Positions 1-6,693 of a stretch of 6,845 nt of DNA are shown here, one piece after another. The first letter of the stretch is position 1, and each line of letters begins with the position of its first letter. Source of the DNA: an uncultured Collinsella sp. (GTDB lineage: Bacteria > Actinomycetota > Coriobacteriia > Coriobacteriales > Coriobacteriaceae); the NCBI GenBank assembly GCA_900555355.1, contig USKV01000079.1:1-6845 (forward strand), given 5' to 3'. A program made the translations under genes and the position numbers. The notes beneath the pieces were generated by a model that had not been told where the DNA came from, ran no database searches, and saw nothing but the letters and a program-made list of their open reading frames with translations.

Positions 1-196
1 GCGTAAGCTCATCGACGGCGCCATCGAGCTTTGCCACCACAGGCTGAGCCTCGGCGATGGTGTTATTGAGAACGCTTACGGTCTTATCGAGCGAATCAAC
101 GGCGTTGCGGGTCTTGCGCAAGGTAAGCGCGAGCTCAACGATAGCCCACACACCGGCAATGGCAAGCACCAGCAAGGCGATTTGAATGGGACTCAT
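1..196 (-). CDS. DUF948 domain membrane protein, N-terminal part
   Basis: The first 65 codons of a gene that runs off the left edge of the window. The start ATG at 196 is preceded by GGGAGG with a 5-base gap, a good ribosome binding site. The product opens MSPIQIALLVLAIAGVW and has one hydrophobic segment at about residues 4-24. A basic patch (LRKTRNAV) follows, which would place the rest in the cytoplasm. From residue 33 the chain is polar with regular hydrophobic spacing (VDSLDKTVSVLNNTIAEAQP), as expected for a coiled coil. One N-terminal anchor followed by a helical tail is the DUF948 pattern. The molecular role of that family is not established. It lies 93 bp downstream of rarA on the same strand and is probably co-transcribed with it. 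The family call is from resemblance and the C-terminal part is unseen. Confidence 0.8.
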   Translation of the reverse strand, partial: MSPIQIALLVLAIAGVWAIVELALTLRKTRNAVDSLDKTVSVLNNTIAEAQPVVAKLDGAVDELT

Positions 197-289
197 ACAA
201 GCCTCCCGAAAGAATCGAAATACAGACGACTTTCATGGTACCCCAAAGAAGGGGAAGATACCCAAAGGGAATGTGCGAGGTCCAAGGAC

Positions 290-1654
290 CTACCTGGGCG
301 CGTTACCGCTACGGTCGCGTTCGCTTTGCTCAACACGCCACTCTTCCCAGCCGCGACCCGCAGGCTGCCAAAACGCACCGCGCTCCAGCCCCTCGGGCAA
401 ATAGCGCTGATCGACCCAGCCTTCGGGATAATCATGCGGATACTTATACACACCGTATTCGTCGCTGCCCGGGCGATGACGATCGCGCAGATAACTCGGC
501 ACCTCGCGAAGCCCACTTGAATGGATATCGGCCAGTGCCGCATCGATCGAGGCCTCACACGCGTTGGATTTAGGCGCCAAGCACACATACAGAGCGGCCT
601 GAGCCAGGTTAATGCGGCACTCGGGATACCCAATGACCTCGGCAGACTTAAACGCGGCATGTGCCACCAAGAGCGCCTGCGGATCGGCGTTGCCGACGTC
701 CTCGGAAGCATGAATCATAATACGGCGCGCAATAAACTTGGGATCCTCTCCCGCATCAATCATGCGTGCAAGCCAATAGATCGTGGCATCGGGGTCACTA
801 CCGCGCATAGACTTAATAAACGCACTGATAATGTCGTAGTGCATGTCGCCGTTTTTGTCATACGTAAAGCCACGGCGCGGGTTGGCAATCTTCACGTCGT
901 CAACAGTGATGGGGTAGCGCTCCCCCGCCGCCGGCGCTGGCGTCCCGTCCGTATCGGGACGCGTGACGGCGATCTCGCTCGCAAGCTCAAGCGTCGTGAG
1001 CGCCGAGCGAGCGTCGCCGGCGGCCAGCGCGCAGATGGTCTTGACCGTATCCTCATCGGCAGAGAACTTACCGCTCAGACCCTGCGGCGCCTCGAGCGCA
1101 CGCTCGATGAGCGTCGCGATATCCTCGTCCTTTAAGTGCTCGAGCTCCACCACGCGACCACGCGAGAGCAACGCCGAGTTGACCTCGAAGTACGGGTTCT
1201 CCGTCGTGGCGCCAATCATTATGACGGTACGGTTCTCAACTGCATGCAGCAGGGCATCCTGCTGCGACTTGGAGAAGCGGTGAATCTCATCGATGAAAAG
1301 AATGGTGCGGCGGTCGTAGGTATTCAGGCGCGTCTTGGCCTCGTCAATCACGCGACGCAGATCCTTCACGGTACCCGTCACGGCGCTGACCTCGACAAAC
1401 TCGCTCTTAGTATGGTTGGCGATAATGTGGGCCAGTGTCGTCTTGCCCGTACCGGCCGGCCCGTACAGAATCACACTCGACAGCACGTCGTGCTCAATCG
1501 CAGCACGCAACCATGAACCCTTACCGACGGCCTTTTGCTGGCCCACATACTCGTCGAGCGAATTGGGTCGCATGCGCACCGCAAGCGGCGCATTCTGAAA
1601 GGATCGCTCGCGCGTCGAAGCAGAAAAAAGGTCGTCCATAGCCATCCCGTGCAT
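290..1654 (-). CDS. rarA: Replication-associated recombination protein A (RarA/MgsA), AAA+ ATPase
   Basis: A full-length AAA+ ATPase of the clamp-loader-like RarA/MgsA/WRNIP1 family, which acts in the cytoplasm at stalled replication forks with single-strand binding protein. Numbered from the ATG at 1654 (454 residues): Walker A GPAGTGKT at 65-72, Walker B ILFIDEIH at 118-125, sensor 1 GATTEN at 148-153, a likely arginine finger in LLSRGRV near R165, and sensor 2 GDARSALT at 213-220. The C-terminal tetramerisation part contains the family signatures SEDVGNADP (317-325) and LAPKSNA (359-365). The length matches the family. The start is uncertain. The frame opens with a TTG at 1657 and has ATGs at 1654, 1645 and 1639, none with a strong ribosome binding site. 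Homologues suggest the 1639 ATG (MDDLFSAS), which has only a GGG about 7 bases upstream. It lies 45 bp after dgt and ends in TAG. Family identity is near certain. Confidence 0.95.
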   Translation of the reverse strand: MHGMAMDDLFSASTRERSFQNAPLAVRMRPNSLDEYVGQQKAVGKGSWLRAAIEHDVLSSVILYGPAGTGKTTLAHIIANHTKSEFVEVSAVTGTVKDLRRVIDEAKTRLNTYDRRTILFIDEIHRFSKSQQDALLHAVENRTVIMIGATTENPYFEVNSALLSRGRVVELEHLKDEDIATLIERALEAPQGLSGKFSADEDTVKTICALAAGDARSALTTLELASEIAVTRPDTDGTPAPAAGERYPITVDDVKIANPRRGFTYDKNGDMHYDIISAFIKSMRGSDPDATIYWLARMIDAGEDPKFIARRIMIHASEDVGNADPQALLVAHAAFKSAEVIGYPECRINLAQAALYVCLAPKSNACEASIDAALADIHSSGLREVPSYLRDRHRPGSDEYGVYKYPHDYPEGWVDQRYLPEGLERGAFWQPAGRGWEEWRVEQSERDRSGNAPR

Positions 1655-1694
1655 CAATCAAAGTCGTCATCTGCTAACAGTATACCGAAAATAT

Positions 1695-1710
1695 ACGAAC
1701 TACCGTTCGT
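1695..1710 (-). terminator. Small palindrome over the dgt stop codon, possible weak terminator
   Basis: ACGAAC and GTTCGT form a perfect 6-bp inverted repeat with a 4-base spacer. The dgt TAG stop codon lies across one arm and the loop. Read on the minus strand the hairpin is followed by ATATTTTC, a short broken T run. The stem is short and the T run poor, so if it terminates at all it would only attenuate transcription into rarA. It could also be a chance palindrome. Confidence 0.25.
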
Positions 1711-2947
1711 TAATATAGGTACGATGCGGAAACTTCAATCCCGGGAACAGCTTGCTCGTAAGTTCACAGAAATAACCGTCCGTCATGCTCGCAATATAAT
1801 CCACGACCGCCTGGTCCTTATCGTCCTGCCAGGCATAGGCGCGATCGTAGTAGGAAAGCTGACGCTCAATGCGAGAAATGTGGTGCTTAAAGATATACGA
1901 AGACTCGTCGCCTTCGTTTATATCCTGCAGGCAACGGTCGTAGAGCTTTTCGAAAGCCTCGCGCAGCTCCACTTCGGAGTCACCTTCGATACCGCCCTTG
2001 CTGTAGATCTTCTCGTAGTTCTCACGCTTGGCCCGGCGGATCTCCTCAAACAGGTCCTCGCTCATCTCGATACGCGGTTTGCCATAGCTATGCTCAACGA
2101 TATCGATGGAAGCATGCGTAAGGATCCAACTGTTGTATGCTCCGCCCAGGTCATCGTCAAAGGCGTCGGGTGACAGCAGGCCCGCCGCAATGGCGTCTTG
2201 GCGATCGCGCCCCACGTAGGCAAGGATATCCGAGATGCGAACCACGCAGCCCTCGAGCGTCATAGGGCGCAGGTGCTCGATTGCGCTATAACCCGTGGCA
2301 ATGCAATCCTCAACCGTCTGATCGAACTGGTCAAAGGAGCACATGTCCGACAGCTCAAACACACGTTGCTCGTACTCACCGTTATGGCACAAGACGCCGT
2401 CGAGCGTCTGGAGCGACACGTTGCGGCCGTACAGTGCATCGAGCACGCGGACCGACTGCACGTTATGGAAAAAGTAGCGGCCCGTACGATCGTGATAGAT
2501 ATCGTTGAGGAATCGCTCGCCGGCATGGCCAAAGGGCGTGTGGCCCAAGTCGTGGCCCAAGGCAATCGCCTCGATCAAATCGCAGTTGAGCCCCAGGGCA
2601 CGTCCGATATCGCGAGCGATGCGCGAGACAAGCTGCACGTGCAGGCCGCGACGCGACAGGTCGTCGTTGCTGCGAAAACTGAAGACCTGCGTTTTGCCTG
2701 CATAACGGGTGTATGCGGGCAAATGCAGAATCTTTTCGGTATCGCGCATAAAGGCCGGACGCATGAGCGTGCCCTCGTCTGCAGCCCGATCGACACGTCG
2801 GATGACCTGGTCGTCACCGCATCGATAGGGATTAACAACACCTGAGGCGCGATCGGCAGCGATACGCTTGACCAGCTCGGGCGACAACACCGCGGGAATG
2901 CGATCCATATGCGCCTTGATGGCGGCTGTCTGTTGATTGATTGCCAT
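1700..2947 (-). CDS. dgt: dGTPase-like HD-domain triphosphohydrolase
   Basis: Predicted deoxyguanosinetriphosphate triphosphohydrolase-like protein, 415 residues. The family splits dNTPs into deoxynucleoside and triphosphate in the cytoplasm and so shapes the dNTP pool. The metal-binding HD-domain residues are present: H103 in RRGLHVQLVSRIAR, the adjacent pair H132-D133 in HDLGHTPFGHAGE (132-144), and D240 in VRISDILAYVGRD. The family motif LDGVLCHNGE lies at 182-191. R81 in YTRYAGKTQVF falls where the family has its usual arginine-rich entry motif. The start chosen is the ATG at 2947, which has AAGGAG six bases upstream. An in-frame TTG at 2974 extends the frame by nine residues but would place that Shine-Dalgarno inside the coding region. 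The gene begins 31 bp after the prepilin peptidase stop and precedes rarA by 45 bp. Substrate range (dGTP only or several dNTPs) cannot be read from the sequence. Confidence 0.93.
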   Translation of the reverse strand: MAINQQTAAIKAHMDRIPAVLSPELVKRIAADRASGVVNPYRCGDDQVIRRVDRAADEGTLMRPAFMRDTEKILHLPAYTRYAGKTQVFSFRSNDDLSRRGLHVQLVSRIARDIGRALGLNCDLIEAIALGHDLGHTPFGHAGERFLNDIYHDRTGRYFFHNVQSVRVLDALYGRNVSLQTLDGVLCHNGEYEQRVFELSDMCSFDQFDQTVEDCIATGYSAIEHLRPMTLEGCVVRISDILAYVGRDRQDAIAAGLLSPDAFDDDLGGAYNSWILTHASIDIVEHSYGKPRIEMSEDLFEEIRRAKRENYEKIYSKGGIEGDSEVELREAFEKLYDRCLQDINEGDESSYIFKHHISRIERQLSYYDRAYAWQDDKDQAVVDYIASMTDGYFCELTSKLFPGLKFPHRTYINER

Positions 2948-2953
2948 GGCATG

Positions 2954-2959
2954 CTCCTT
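2954..2959 (-). promoter_or_regulatory. Ribosome binding site that fixes the dgt start
   Basis: AAGGAG on the minus strand, six bases before the ATG at 2947. It is the strongest Shine-Dalgarno match near this gene and argues against the upstream TTG at 2974. Confidence 0.75.
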
Positions 2960-2978
2960 AAGAAGGATGCGCAATCGG

Positions 2979-3401
2979 TTACAATGTGCAGCCCACGACC
3001 TCGATTATGGCAAAAATCGGCACCAAAAACGGGAGCAATGGCAGGGAGCGCGATTTTGTGAAGAGGCAGGAGAGGGCAAGGACCAGGAGCGCGATGGCAA
3101 ATGCCACGATGCCGCCCATAGGGTCGAGCGTGCAAAGCGCGAAGAGCGCCTTGACGTCCCCCATGCCAATGCCGGGAGCGTGGCGAAGGCGCCGCCAGAG
3201 CGACTCAGTGAGCACAAGGGCAAGGTAGACGATGACCGCAAGACCGGCGTGGTCAAGCGCCGTGGTAACGCCCTTGTCGAGCCAAACGCCTGCTAACGCC
3301 GCCACCGCACACGCACCGGCAAGCGCATTCGGAAACCGCCGCTCACGGGCATCAACCACCGCACCGGCAAAGATGCAAATCCAAAATGGGATGTAGGACA
3401 T
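2979..3401 (-). CDS. Short type IV prepilin peptidase (A24 family)
   Basis: A 140-residue hydrophobic protein with both aspartates of the A24 leader-peptidase family: D17 in VVDARERRFPN (the usual D-x-R-x-R-x-P-N pattern) and D82 in GIGMGDVK (77-84). Such enzymes cut the basic leader from type IV pilin-like or Tad-type prepilins at the inner face of the membrane. About four to five membrane segments are visible (near 3-16, 26-41, 51-66, 86-111 and 121-138). The N-terminal methyltransferase domain and Cys-rich region of the larger PilD/ComC proteins are absent, so it looks like a minimal TadV/CpaA-type enzyme. The ATG at 3401 has a G-rich stretch (GGGGGTG) four bases upstream. A longer frame from a TTG at 3446 would start inside the terminator hairpin and is unlikely. 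No pilin or secretion ATPase gene is in the window, so the substrate is unknown. Confidence 0.85.
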   Translation of the reverse strand: MSYIPFWICIFAGAVVDARERRFPNALAGACAVAALAGVWLDKGVTTALDHAGLAVIVYLALVLTESLWRRLRHAPGIGMGDVKALFALCTLDPMGGIVAFAIALLVLALSCLFTKSRSLPLLPFLVPIFAIIEVVGCTL

Positions 3402-3432
3402 CGTGCACCCCCATGGACAGCTACTCAAACGC

Positions 3433-3474
3433 AAAAACCACCACAAAGGTGCCTGTCCCCTTTGCGGTGGTTTT
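3433..3474 (-). terminator. Intrinsic terminator after the glycosyltransferase gene
   Basis: A 16-bp stem (arms 3434-3449 and 3459-3474) with a 9-base loop, starting 9 bases after the glycosyltransferase stop. On the minus strand it ends in a TTTTT run (3437-3433). One position (3443/3465) is A opposite C on the plus strand, but in minus-strand RNA it is U opposite G, a wobble pair. The stem is therefore fully paired only in the transcript of this operon, which supports minus-strand orientation. The arm and loop also contain GGACAGGCACC, which may be a dispersed repeat core. Confidence 0.85.
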
Positions 3475-3482
3475 GGTGGTGG

Positions 3483-4778
3483 TTATTTGGCGCCTTGCAT
3501 GACCTCGTCGAGGGTAACGCTTACGGCGTGCTGCGTCGGCACCCAGTCGACCTTCAGGAACAGAGCAGCCACCGTGATGGGGATATAGCTGAACATAAAG
3601 ATCGGGAAGGTAAACAGGTTGGTCACCAGACGCCACTTTTGCGCACAGTGAATGTGCTTGTACTCAAAGATGGTCGTAAGCAGCGCCAGGATAAAGAAGG
3701 TCTGATACATCATGGCGAAGGTCATAATGAGTGAAGCGGCGCACGCCTGCATCTCGACTTCGGTAGCCAGGAATCCGTGCGAAAGACCGCCCACGACGAG
3801 AAACGTGGCATTGGCGAGCATCGAGATCAGCGATAGCAGCATACCCGGGGCGATCGTCATAAACATGTCGTAGGCGGCAAAGCGATGATAGCGGAAGGTC
3901 GATTTGACAAGATGCTTACCGTAGGTAAAGAACACCTGGTAGAAGCCCTTGGTCCAACGCATACGCTGTTTCCAGGACGCCTTAAACGTCACCGGCTGCT
4001 CGTCAAAGAACTCCGCCGGCGCATAACCGATGCGGATGCCGTGAATGGCGCAGAACGTGGTGAACTGAATATCCTCGGTCAGCGTATGGAACTGCCAACC
4101 GTGCATGCCCTCGATCACGCTCGCCGAGATAAGGTAACCCGAACCCGAGACAGCGCAGGACGTCTTGCAGATATTACGCGCGTTGTTGAGAAAGCGCGCC
4201 TCTCGCAGATACCACGTAGCATTAGCCGCCGAGATCCACGAGCTGCCGAAGTTCTTGGAGTTGCGATAGCTCGTGACCACATGGAAGCCCTGGTCAAAAG
4301 CATCATTCATCTTGGAGACGTAATCGCGGGAGATAACGTTGTCGGCATCGAAGATAAAGTAGCCTTCAAACGTATCGGGATACTCGTTAAGGATGCGGTC
4401 GAAGCCAAAGTCCATGACCCAGCTCTTGCCCTTGCGGGCAAGGTCATTGCGCTCATAAACGACAGCGCCCGCCTCGCGCGCGAGCTGCGCCGTGTTGTCG
4501 GTGCAGGCGTCGGCGACCACAAAGACCTCGATAAGCTCGGACGGATAATCCTGGTCCTTGATGGAGCGAACGAGGTTGGCGATCACAGCCTCCTCGTTAT
4601 GCGCCGCGATAAAGAAGGCATAGCGGTGGAGTTTTTTGGCCTTGGGAGGCGCGACCTCGCCACGAAGAGCGCCGATGACAAAGAAGACCACCTGGTACAG
4701 AAAGCAGACCGTGAGCAGCGTGACGACAATCTGGTTGAAAATCACGATGGGTGTGTTGGTTTGTAAAAAGGCGAGCAT
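3483..4778 (-). CDS. Membrane family 2 glycosyltransferase, processive type
   Basis: A 431-residue integral membrane glycosyltransferase with a GT-A catalytic domain. One hydrophobic segment lies at about 12-37. The cytosolic domain carries AAHNEE (58-63), D90 and D94 in VADACTDNT, the metal-binding DAD (144-146), the catalytic-base motif TED (234-236) and QRMRW (271-275), the QxxRW motif of processive synthases. Three or so membrane segments follow at about 305-330, 345-371 and 385-410. This is the layout of cellulose, hyaluronan and poly-N-acetylglucosamine synthases. The donor sugar and product cannot be deduced, and similar uncharacterised proteins are widespread in Bacillota and Coriobacteriia. 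The ATG at 4778 has GGGAG five bases upstream. The gene stands alone between an 82-bp gap after rluD and its own terminator, with no export, epimerase or regulator genes beside it. It ends in TAA. Confidence 0.9.
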   Translation of the reverse strand: MLAFLQTNTPIVIFNQIVVTLLTVCFLYQVVFFVIGALRGEVAPPKAKKLHRYAFFIAAHNEEAVIANLVRSIKDQDYPSELIEVFVVADACTDNTAQLAREAGAVVYERNDLARKGKSWVMDFGFDRILNEYPDTFEGYFIFDADNVISRDYVSKMNDAFDQGFHVVTSYRNSKNFGSSWISAANATWYLREARFLNNARNICKTSCAVSGSGYLISASVIEGMHGWQFHTLTEDIQFTTFCAIHGIRIGYAPAEFFDEQPVTFKASWKQRMRWTKGFYQVFFTYGKHLVKSTFRYHRFAAYDMFMTIAPGMLLSLISMLANATFLVVGGLSHGFLATEVEMQACAASLIMTFAMMYQTFFILALLTTIFEYKHIHCAQKWRLVTNLFTFPIFMFSYIPITVAALFLKVDWVPTQHAVSVTLDEVMQGAK

Positions 4779-4815
4779 GCAGGCTCCCAGGAACGCGTTA
4801 CGTAAACAATCGTAT

Positions 4816-4842
4816 ATCTTACCGCAGGCTTACCGAGTTCAA
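4816..4842 (-). promoter_or_regulatory. Possible promoter for the glycosyltransferase gene
   Basis: In the 82-bp gap after rluD the minus strand has TTGAAC (4842-4837) and, 15 bases later, TAAGAT (4821-4816), each matching four of six consensus positions. An alternative -10, GATATA, would give an 18-base spacer. No terminator hairpin is visible between rluD and this site, so read-through from lspA-rluD is also possible. Confidence 0.35.
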
Positions 4843-4860
4843 GAAACCACCTAATACTGG

Positions 4861-5874
4861 CTAGGCTTCGAGCAGACCGAGCTGCGGGACGATTTCGTCA
4901 CCAGCGGCAGTGCGGCCGAGCGAACGCGGGGCCAGGTCATCCAGAACCGCGGCAAGGTCCCACGGCAGCTCATCACGGCACTCAATGCGCTCTCCCGTCA
5001 CGGGATGGTCGAACGCCACACGCCAGGAATGGAGGAACTGCCTGGTCAGGCCCTGATCGGCGCGTGCATCGCACTTGCCGTAGAGCGGATCGCCCACGCA
5101 GGCGTGGTTGATATGGCGCATGTGCACGCGAATCTGATGCGTGCGGCCCGTAAACAAGTGGCACTCGACGAGCGTATAGCCGTCGTCAAATCGCGTGGAA
5201 TCGAAGCGCTCGAGGACCTTAAAGGTCGTAATGGCCTGGCGCGCGAAAGGATCGTCCGAAACCGCCATCTTGACACGGTCGCGCGTCGATCGGGCAATAC
5301 CAGTGTTGATAGTGCCCTCGTCCATGGCGATGTGCCCGTGAACAAGTGTGATATAACGACGGTCGAGCGTACGCGTGCGGATAAGATTTTGAAGCGCGCG
5401 TTGGGTGTCGTCGTCTTTTGCCGCGAGCATAAGGCCCGAGGTATCGCGATCCAGGCGATGCACGATACCGGGGCGGTCCTCACCCTGCACGGTACCCAGA
5501 TGATCGATACCGCAGTGGTAGACCAGGGCGTTCGCAAGCGTGCCGCTCTCGTGGCCGTGGGCAGGATGGCACACCAGGCCGCGCTGCTTGGAGAGCACGA
5601 TGAGGTAGTCGTCCTCATAGCGGATATCGAGGGGAATGGCCTCGGGAATCACATCAGTGGGATCGTGCGGCTCGGGCAGGTCGACCGAGATGCGATCACC
5701 GGAGCGCACGGTATACTTTTTTGATAGGCAGGTCTCGCCGTTGACGGCAACGGCACCGCCCTCGATCAGATGCGCGCAGGCAGAGCGCGTGGGACAGCTA
5801 TCGTTGGCGCCCAGATAGGCGTCGAGACGCTGACCAGTGGAATCGTCGGCAACAAGAATATGGATGTCGGCCAT
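4861..5874 (-). CDS. rluD: 23S rRNA pseudouridine synthase, RluA/RluD family
   Basis: A 337-residue pseudouridine synthase that isomerises uridines in RNA, probably in helix 69 of 23S rRNA if it is a true RluD. An S4 RNA-binding domain occupies about residues 14-66 (QRLDAYL near the start, VNG at 44-46, SGDRISVDLP at 58-67). The catalytic motif HRLDRDTSG is at 139-147, with D142 as the expected nucleophile. The family motifs GRTHQIRVH (243-251) and GDPLYG (261-266) follow. Length and domain order are normal. The ATG overlaps the lspA stop by one base (TAATG), with AAAGGA about ten bases upstream, so translation is probably coupled. Pairing of lspA with an rluD-like gene is common in Gram-positive bacteria. 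The exact target (RluD versus another RluA-type site) is not decided by the sequence. Confidence 0.93.
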   Translation of the reverse strand: MADIHILVADDSTGQRLDAYLGANDSCPTRSACAHLIEGGAVAVNGETCLSKKYTVRSGDRISVDLPEPHDPTDVIPEAIPLDIRYEDDYLIVLSKQRGLVCHPAHGHESGTLANALVYHCGIDHLGTVQGEDRPGIVHRLDRDTSGLMLAAKDDDTQRALQNLIRTRTLDRRYITLVHGHIAMDEGTINTGIARSTRDRVKMAVSDDPFARQAITTFKVLERFDSTRFDDGYTLVECHLFTGRTHQIRVHMRHINHACVGDPLYGKCDARADQGLTRQFLHSWRVAFDHPVTGERIECRDELPWDLAAVLDDLAPRSLGRTAAGDEIVPQLGLLEA

Positions 5875-6473
5875 TAGCGCTCATTCCTTTCGCGAATCTT
5901 GCGGGCACGCTCCCCACGCTGCTTGGCTTTGCGTTTGGCGCGAGCCTCATCACGAGCGTTGAGTTCGGCGGTCGCATCGACATCGCGAGCGGCGGGGCTC
6001 AAGAACATGTAACCGATGAGCGCCAGCACGACGCCGACCGTAATGCCGATATCGGCTACGTTAAAGACGGGAAAGTCGATGAACGTGGTGGCTATAAAAT
6101 CGGTCACGAAGCCCATGGTCAGGCGATCGATAGCGTTGCCGACGGCGCCGCCCGCAACCATGGCCATGCCCACAACCTCAAGATGGGCGAGCTGGGGTGC
6201 ACGAACGAGGTACACGGCAATAGCGATAATGACTGCCAACGCCAGCACGGCAAACGCGATGCCATGCCCCTCGCCCATGCTAAAGGCAGCACCGATATTG
6301 CGAACAAACATGAAGTCGATGACACCGGGGATAACGGTCACATGCAAAGCGTCGCCCACGGCACGAACCGCAATCTTGGTCAGCTGGTCAACAAGCAGCA
6401 CAACGAACGCCACCCCGCCAGCAACACCCAACCGCCAACGCAAAGGCGGCGTCATATCCGCACCACGACCCAA
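5874..6473 (-). CDS. lspA: Lipoprotein signal peptidase (signal peptidase II)
   Basis: Aspartic membrane protease that removes the signal peptide from prolipoproteins after lipidation. Numbered from TTG 6473 (199 residues): DQLTK at 29-33, N59 with GAAFS at 61-65, GNAIDR at 112-117 and FNVADIGI at 137-144. The catalytic pair is D116 and D141. Four membrane segments are seen at about 17-36, 70-90, 98-113 and 142-159. The TTG start is preferred because AGGGG lies six bases upstream. The next candidate, ATG 6455, lacks a clear ribosome binding site but would also keep the whole enzyme. The protein is longer than the usual roughly 160 residues. From about 162 it has a tail rich in Arg, Lys, Glu and Ala (ARAKRKAKQRGERARK), probably helical and cytosolic, with no known role. 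It ends in TAA, overlapping the rluD ATG. Confidence 0.95.
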   Translation of the reverse strand: MGRGADMTPPLRWRLGVAGGVAFVVLLVDQLTKIAVRAVGDALHVTVIPGVIDFMFVRNIGAAFSMGEGHGIAFAVLALAVIIAIAVYLVRAPQLAHLEVVGMAMVAGGAVGNAIDRLTMGFVTDFIATTFIDFPVFNVADIGITVGVVLALIGYMFLSPAARDVDATAELNARDEARAKRKAKQRGERARKIRERNER

Positions 6474-6479
6474 AGAAAT

Positions 6480-6484
6480 CCCCT
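6480..6484 (-). promoter_or_regulatory. Ribosome binding site supporting a TTG start for lspA
   Basis: AGGGG on the minus strand lies six bases before the TTG at 6473. It is 24 bases from the ATG at 6455, too far to serve that codon. Confidence 0.5.
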
Positions 6485-6523
6485 ACCCTAAGAACTCAAA
6501 TTCCGTTTAACGCAATTAACCAT

Positions 6524-6529
6524 CTTATA
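6524..6529 (-). promoter_or_regulatory. Candidate -10 box for the lspA-rluD unit
   Basis: TATAAG matches five of six positions of the -10 consensus and sits 50 bases before the lspA start, between the ileS terminator and lspA, where a promoter is expected. No convincing -35 hexamer is found 16-18 bases upstream, so the call is weak. Confidence 0.3.
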
Positions 6530-6583
6530 TTGCCACACGCAGAGCGCACGACATATCCACCAACACAAGCGAAATAACCAGCT

Positions 6584-6621
6584 AAAAACGAAAGCGGCAT
6601 TCCGAAAAACAGAATGCCGCT
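6584..6621 (-). terminator. Intrinsic terminator after ileS
   Basis: A perfect 10-bp stem, AGCGGCATTC (6593-6602) with GAATGCCGCT (6612-6621), and a 9-base loop. Read on the minus strand the stem is followed by TTTCGTTTTT. The plus strand has no T run after the stem, so orientation is clear. It begins 72 bases after the ileS TAA and separates ileS from lspA. The rest of the 220-bp gap (6474-6693) holds only the weak promoter candidate and no gene. Confidence 0.85.
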
Positions 6622-6693
6622 ATTATTCAACGGAGCAAATGGGCCGAAGGCGCCAAAATACTCCCTATAACTAAAAAGCCGAGTTACCGTGCC

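Noticed and set aside
237..262. GGTA-CCCC ... GGGG-AAGA-TACC inverted repeat downstream of rarA
   Set aside because: The stem is interrupted by a four-base bulge and has no T run on the minus strand. It is too weak to call as a terminator or operator. The rest of the 197-289 gap shows nothing else convincing apart from the ribosome binding site of the DUF948 gene.
3402..3446. N-terminal extension of the prepilin peptidase from a TTG at 3446
   Set aside because: The extension would start within the terminator stem, has no ribosome binding site, and adds residues not expected before the first membrane segment.
3885..4766. 293-residue open frame on the plus strand opposite the glycosyltransferase
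   Set aside because: It is the antisense shadow of a strongly supported gene, has no recognisable motif and shows the composition expected of complementary GC-rich codons.
5005..5724. 239-residue plus-strand frame opposite rluD, and similar long frames at 521-1135, 1535-2173 and 2198-2845
   Set aside because: All lie opposite genes with complete family motifs on the minus strand. None has a domain signature of its own.
6640..6656. Possible hairpin around GGCGCCTTCGGCCC between ileS and its terminator
   Set aside because: Only three consecutive pairs close a UUC loop, with a C-C mismatch below and no T run.
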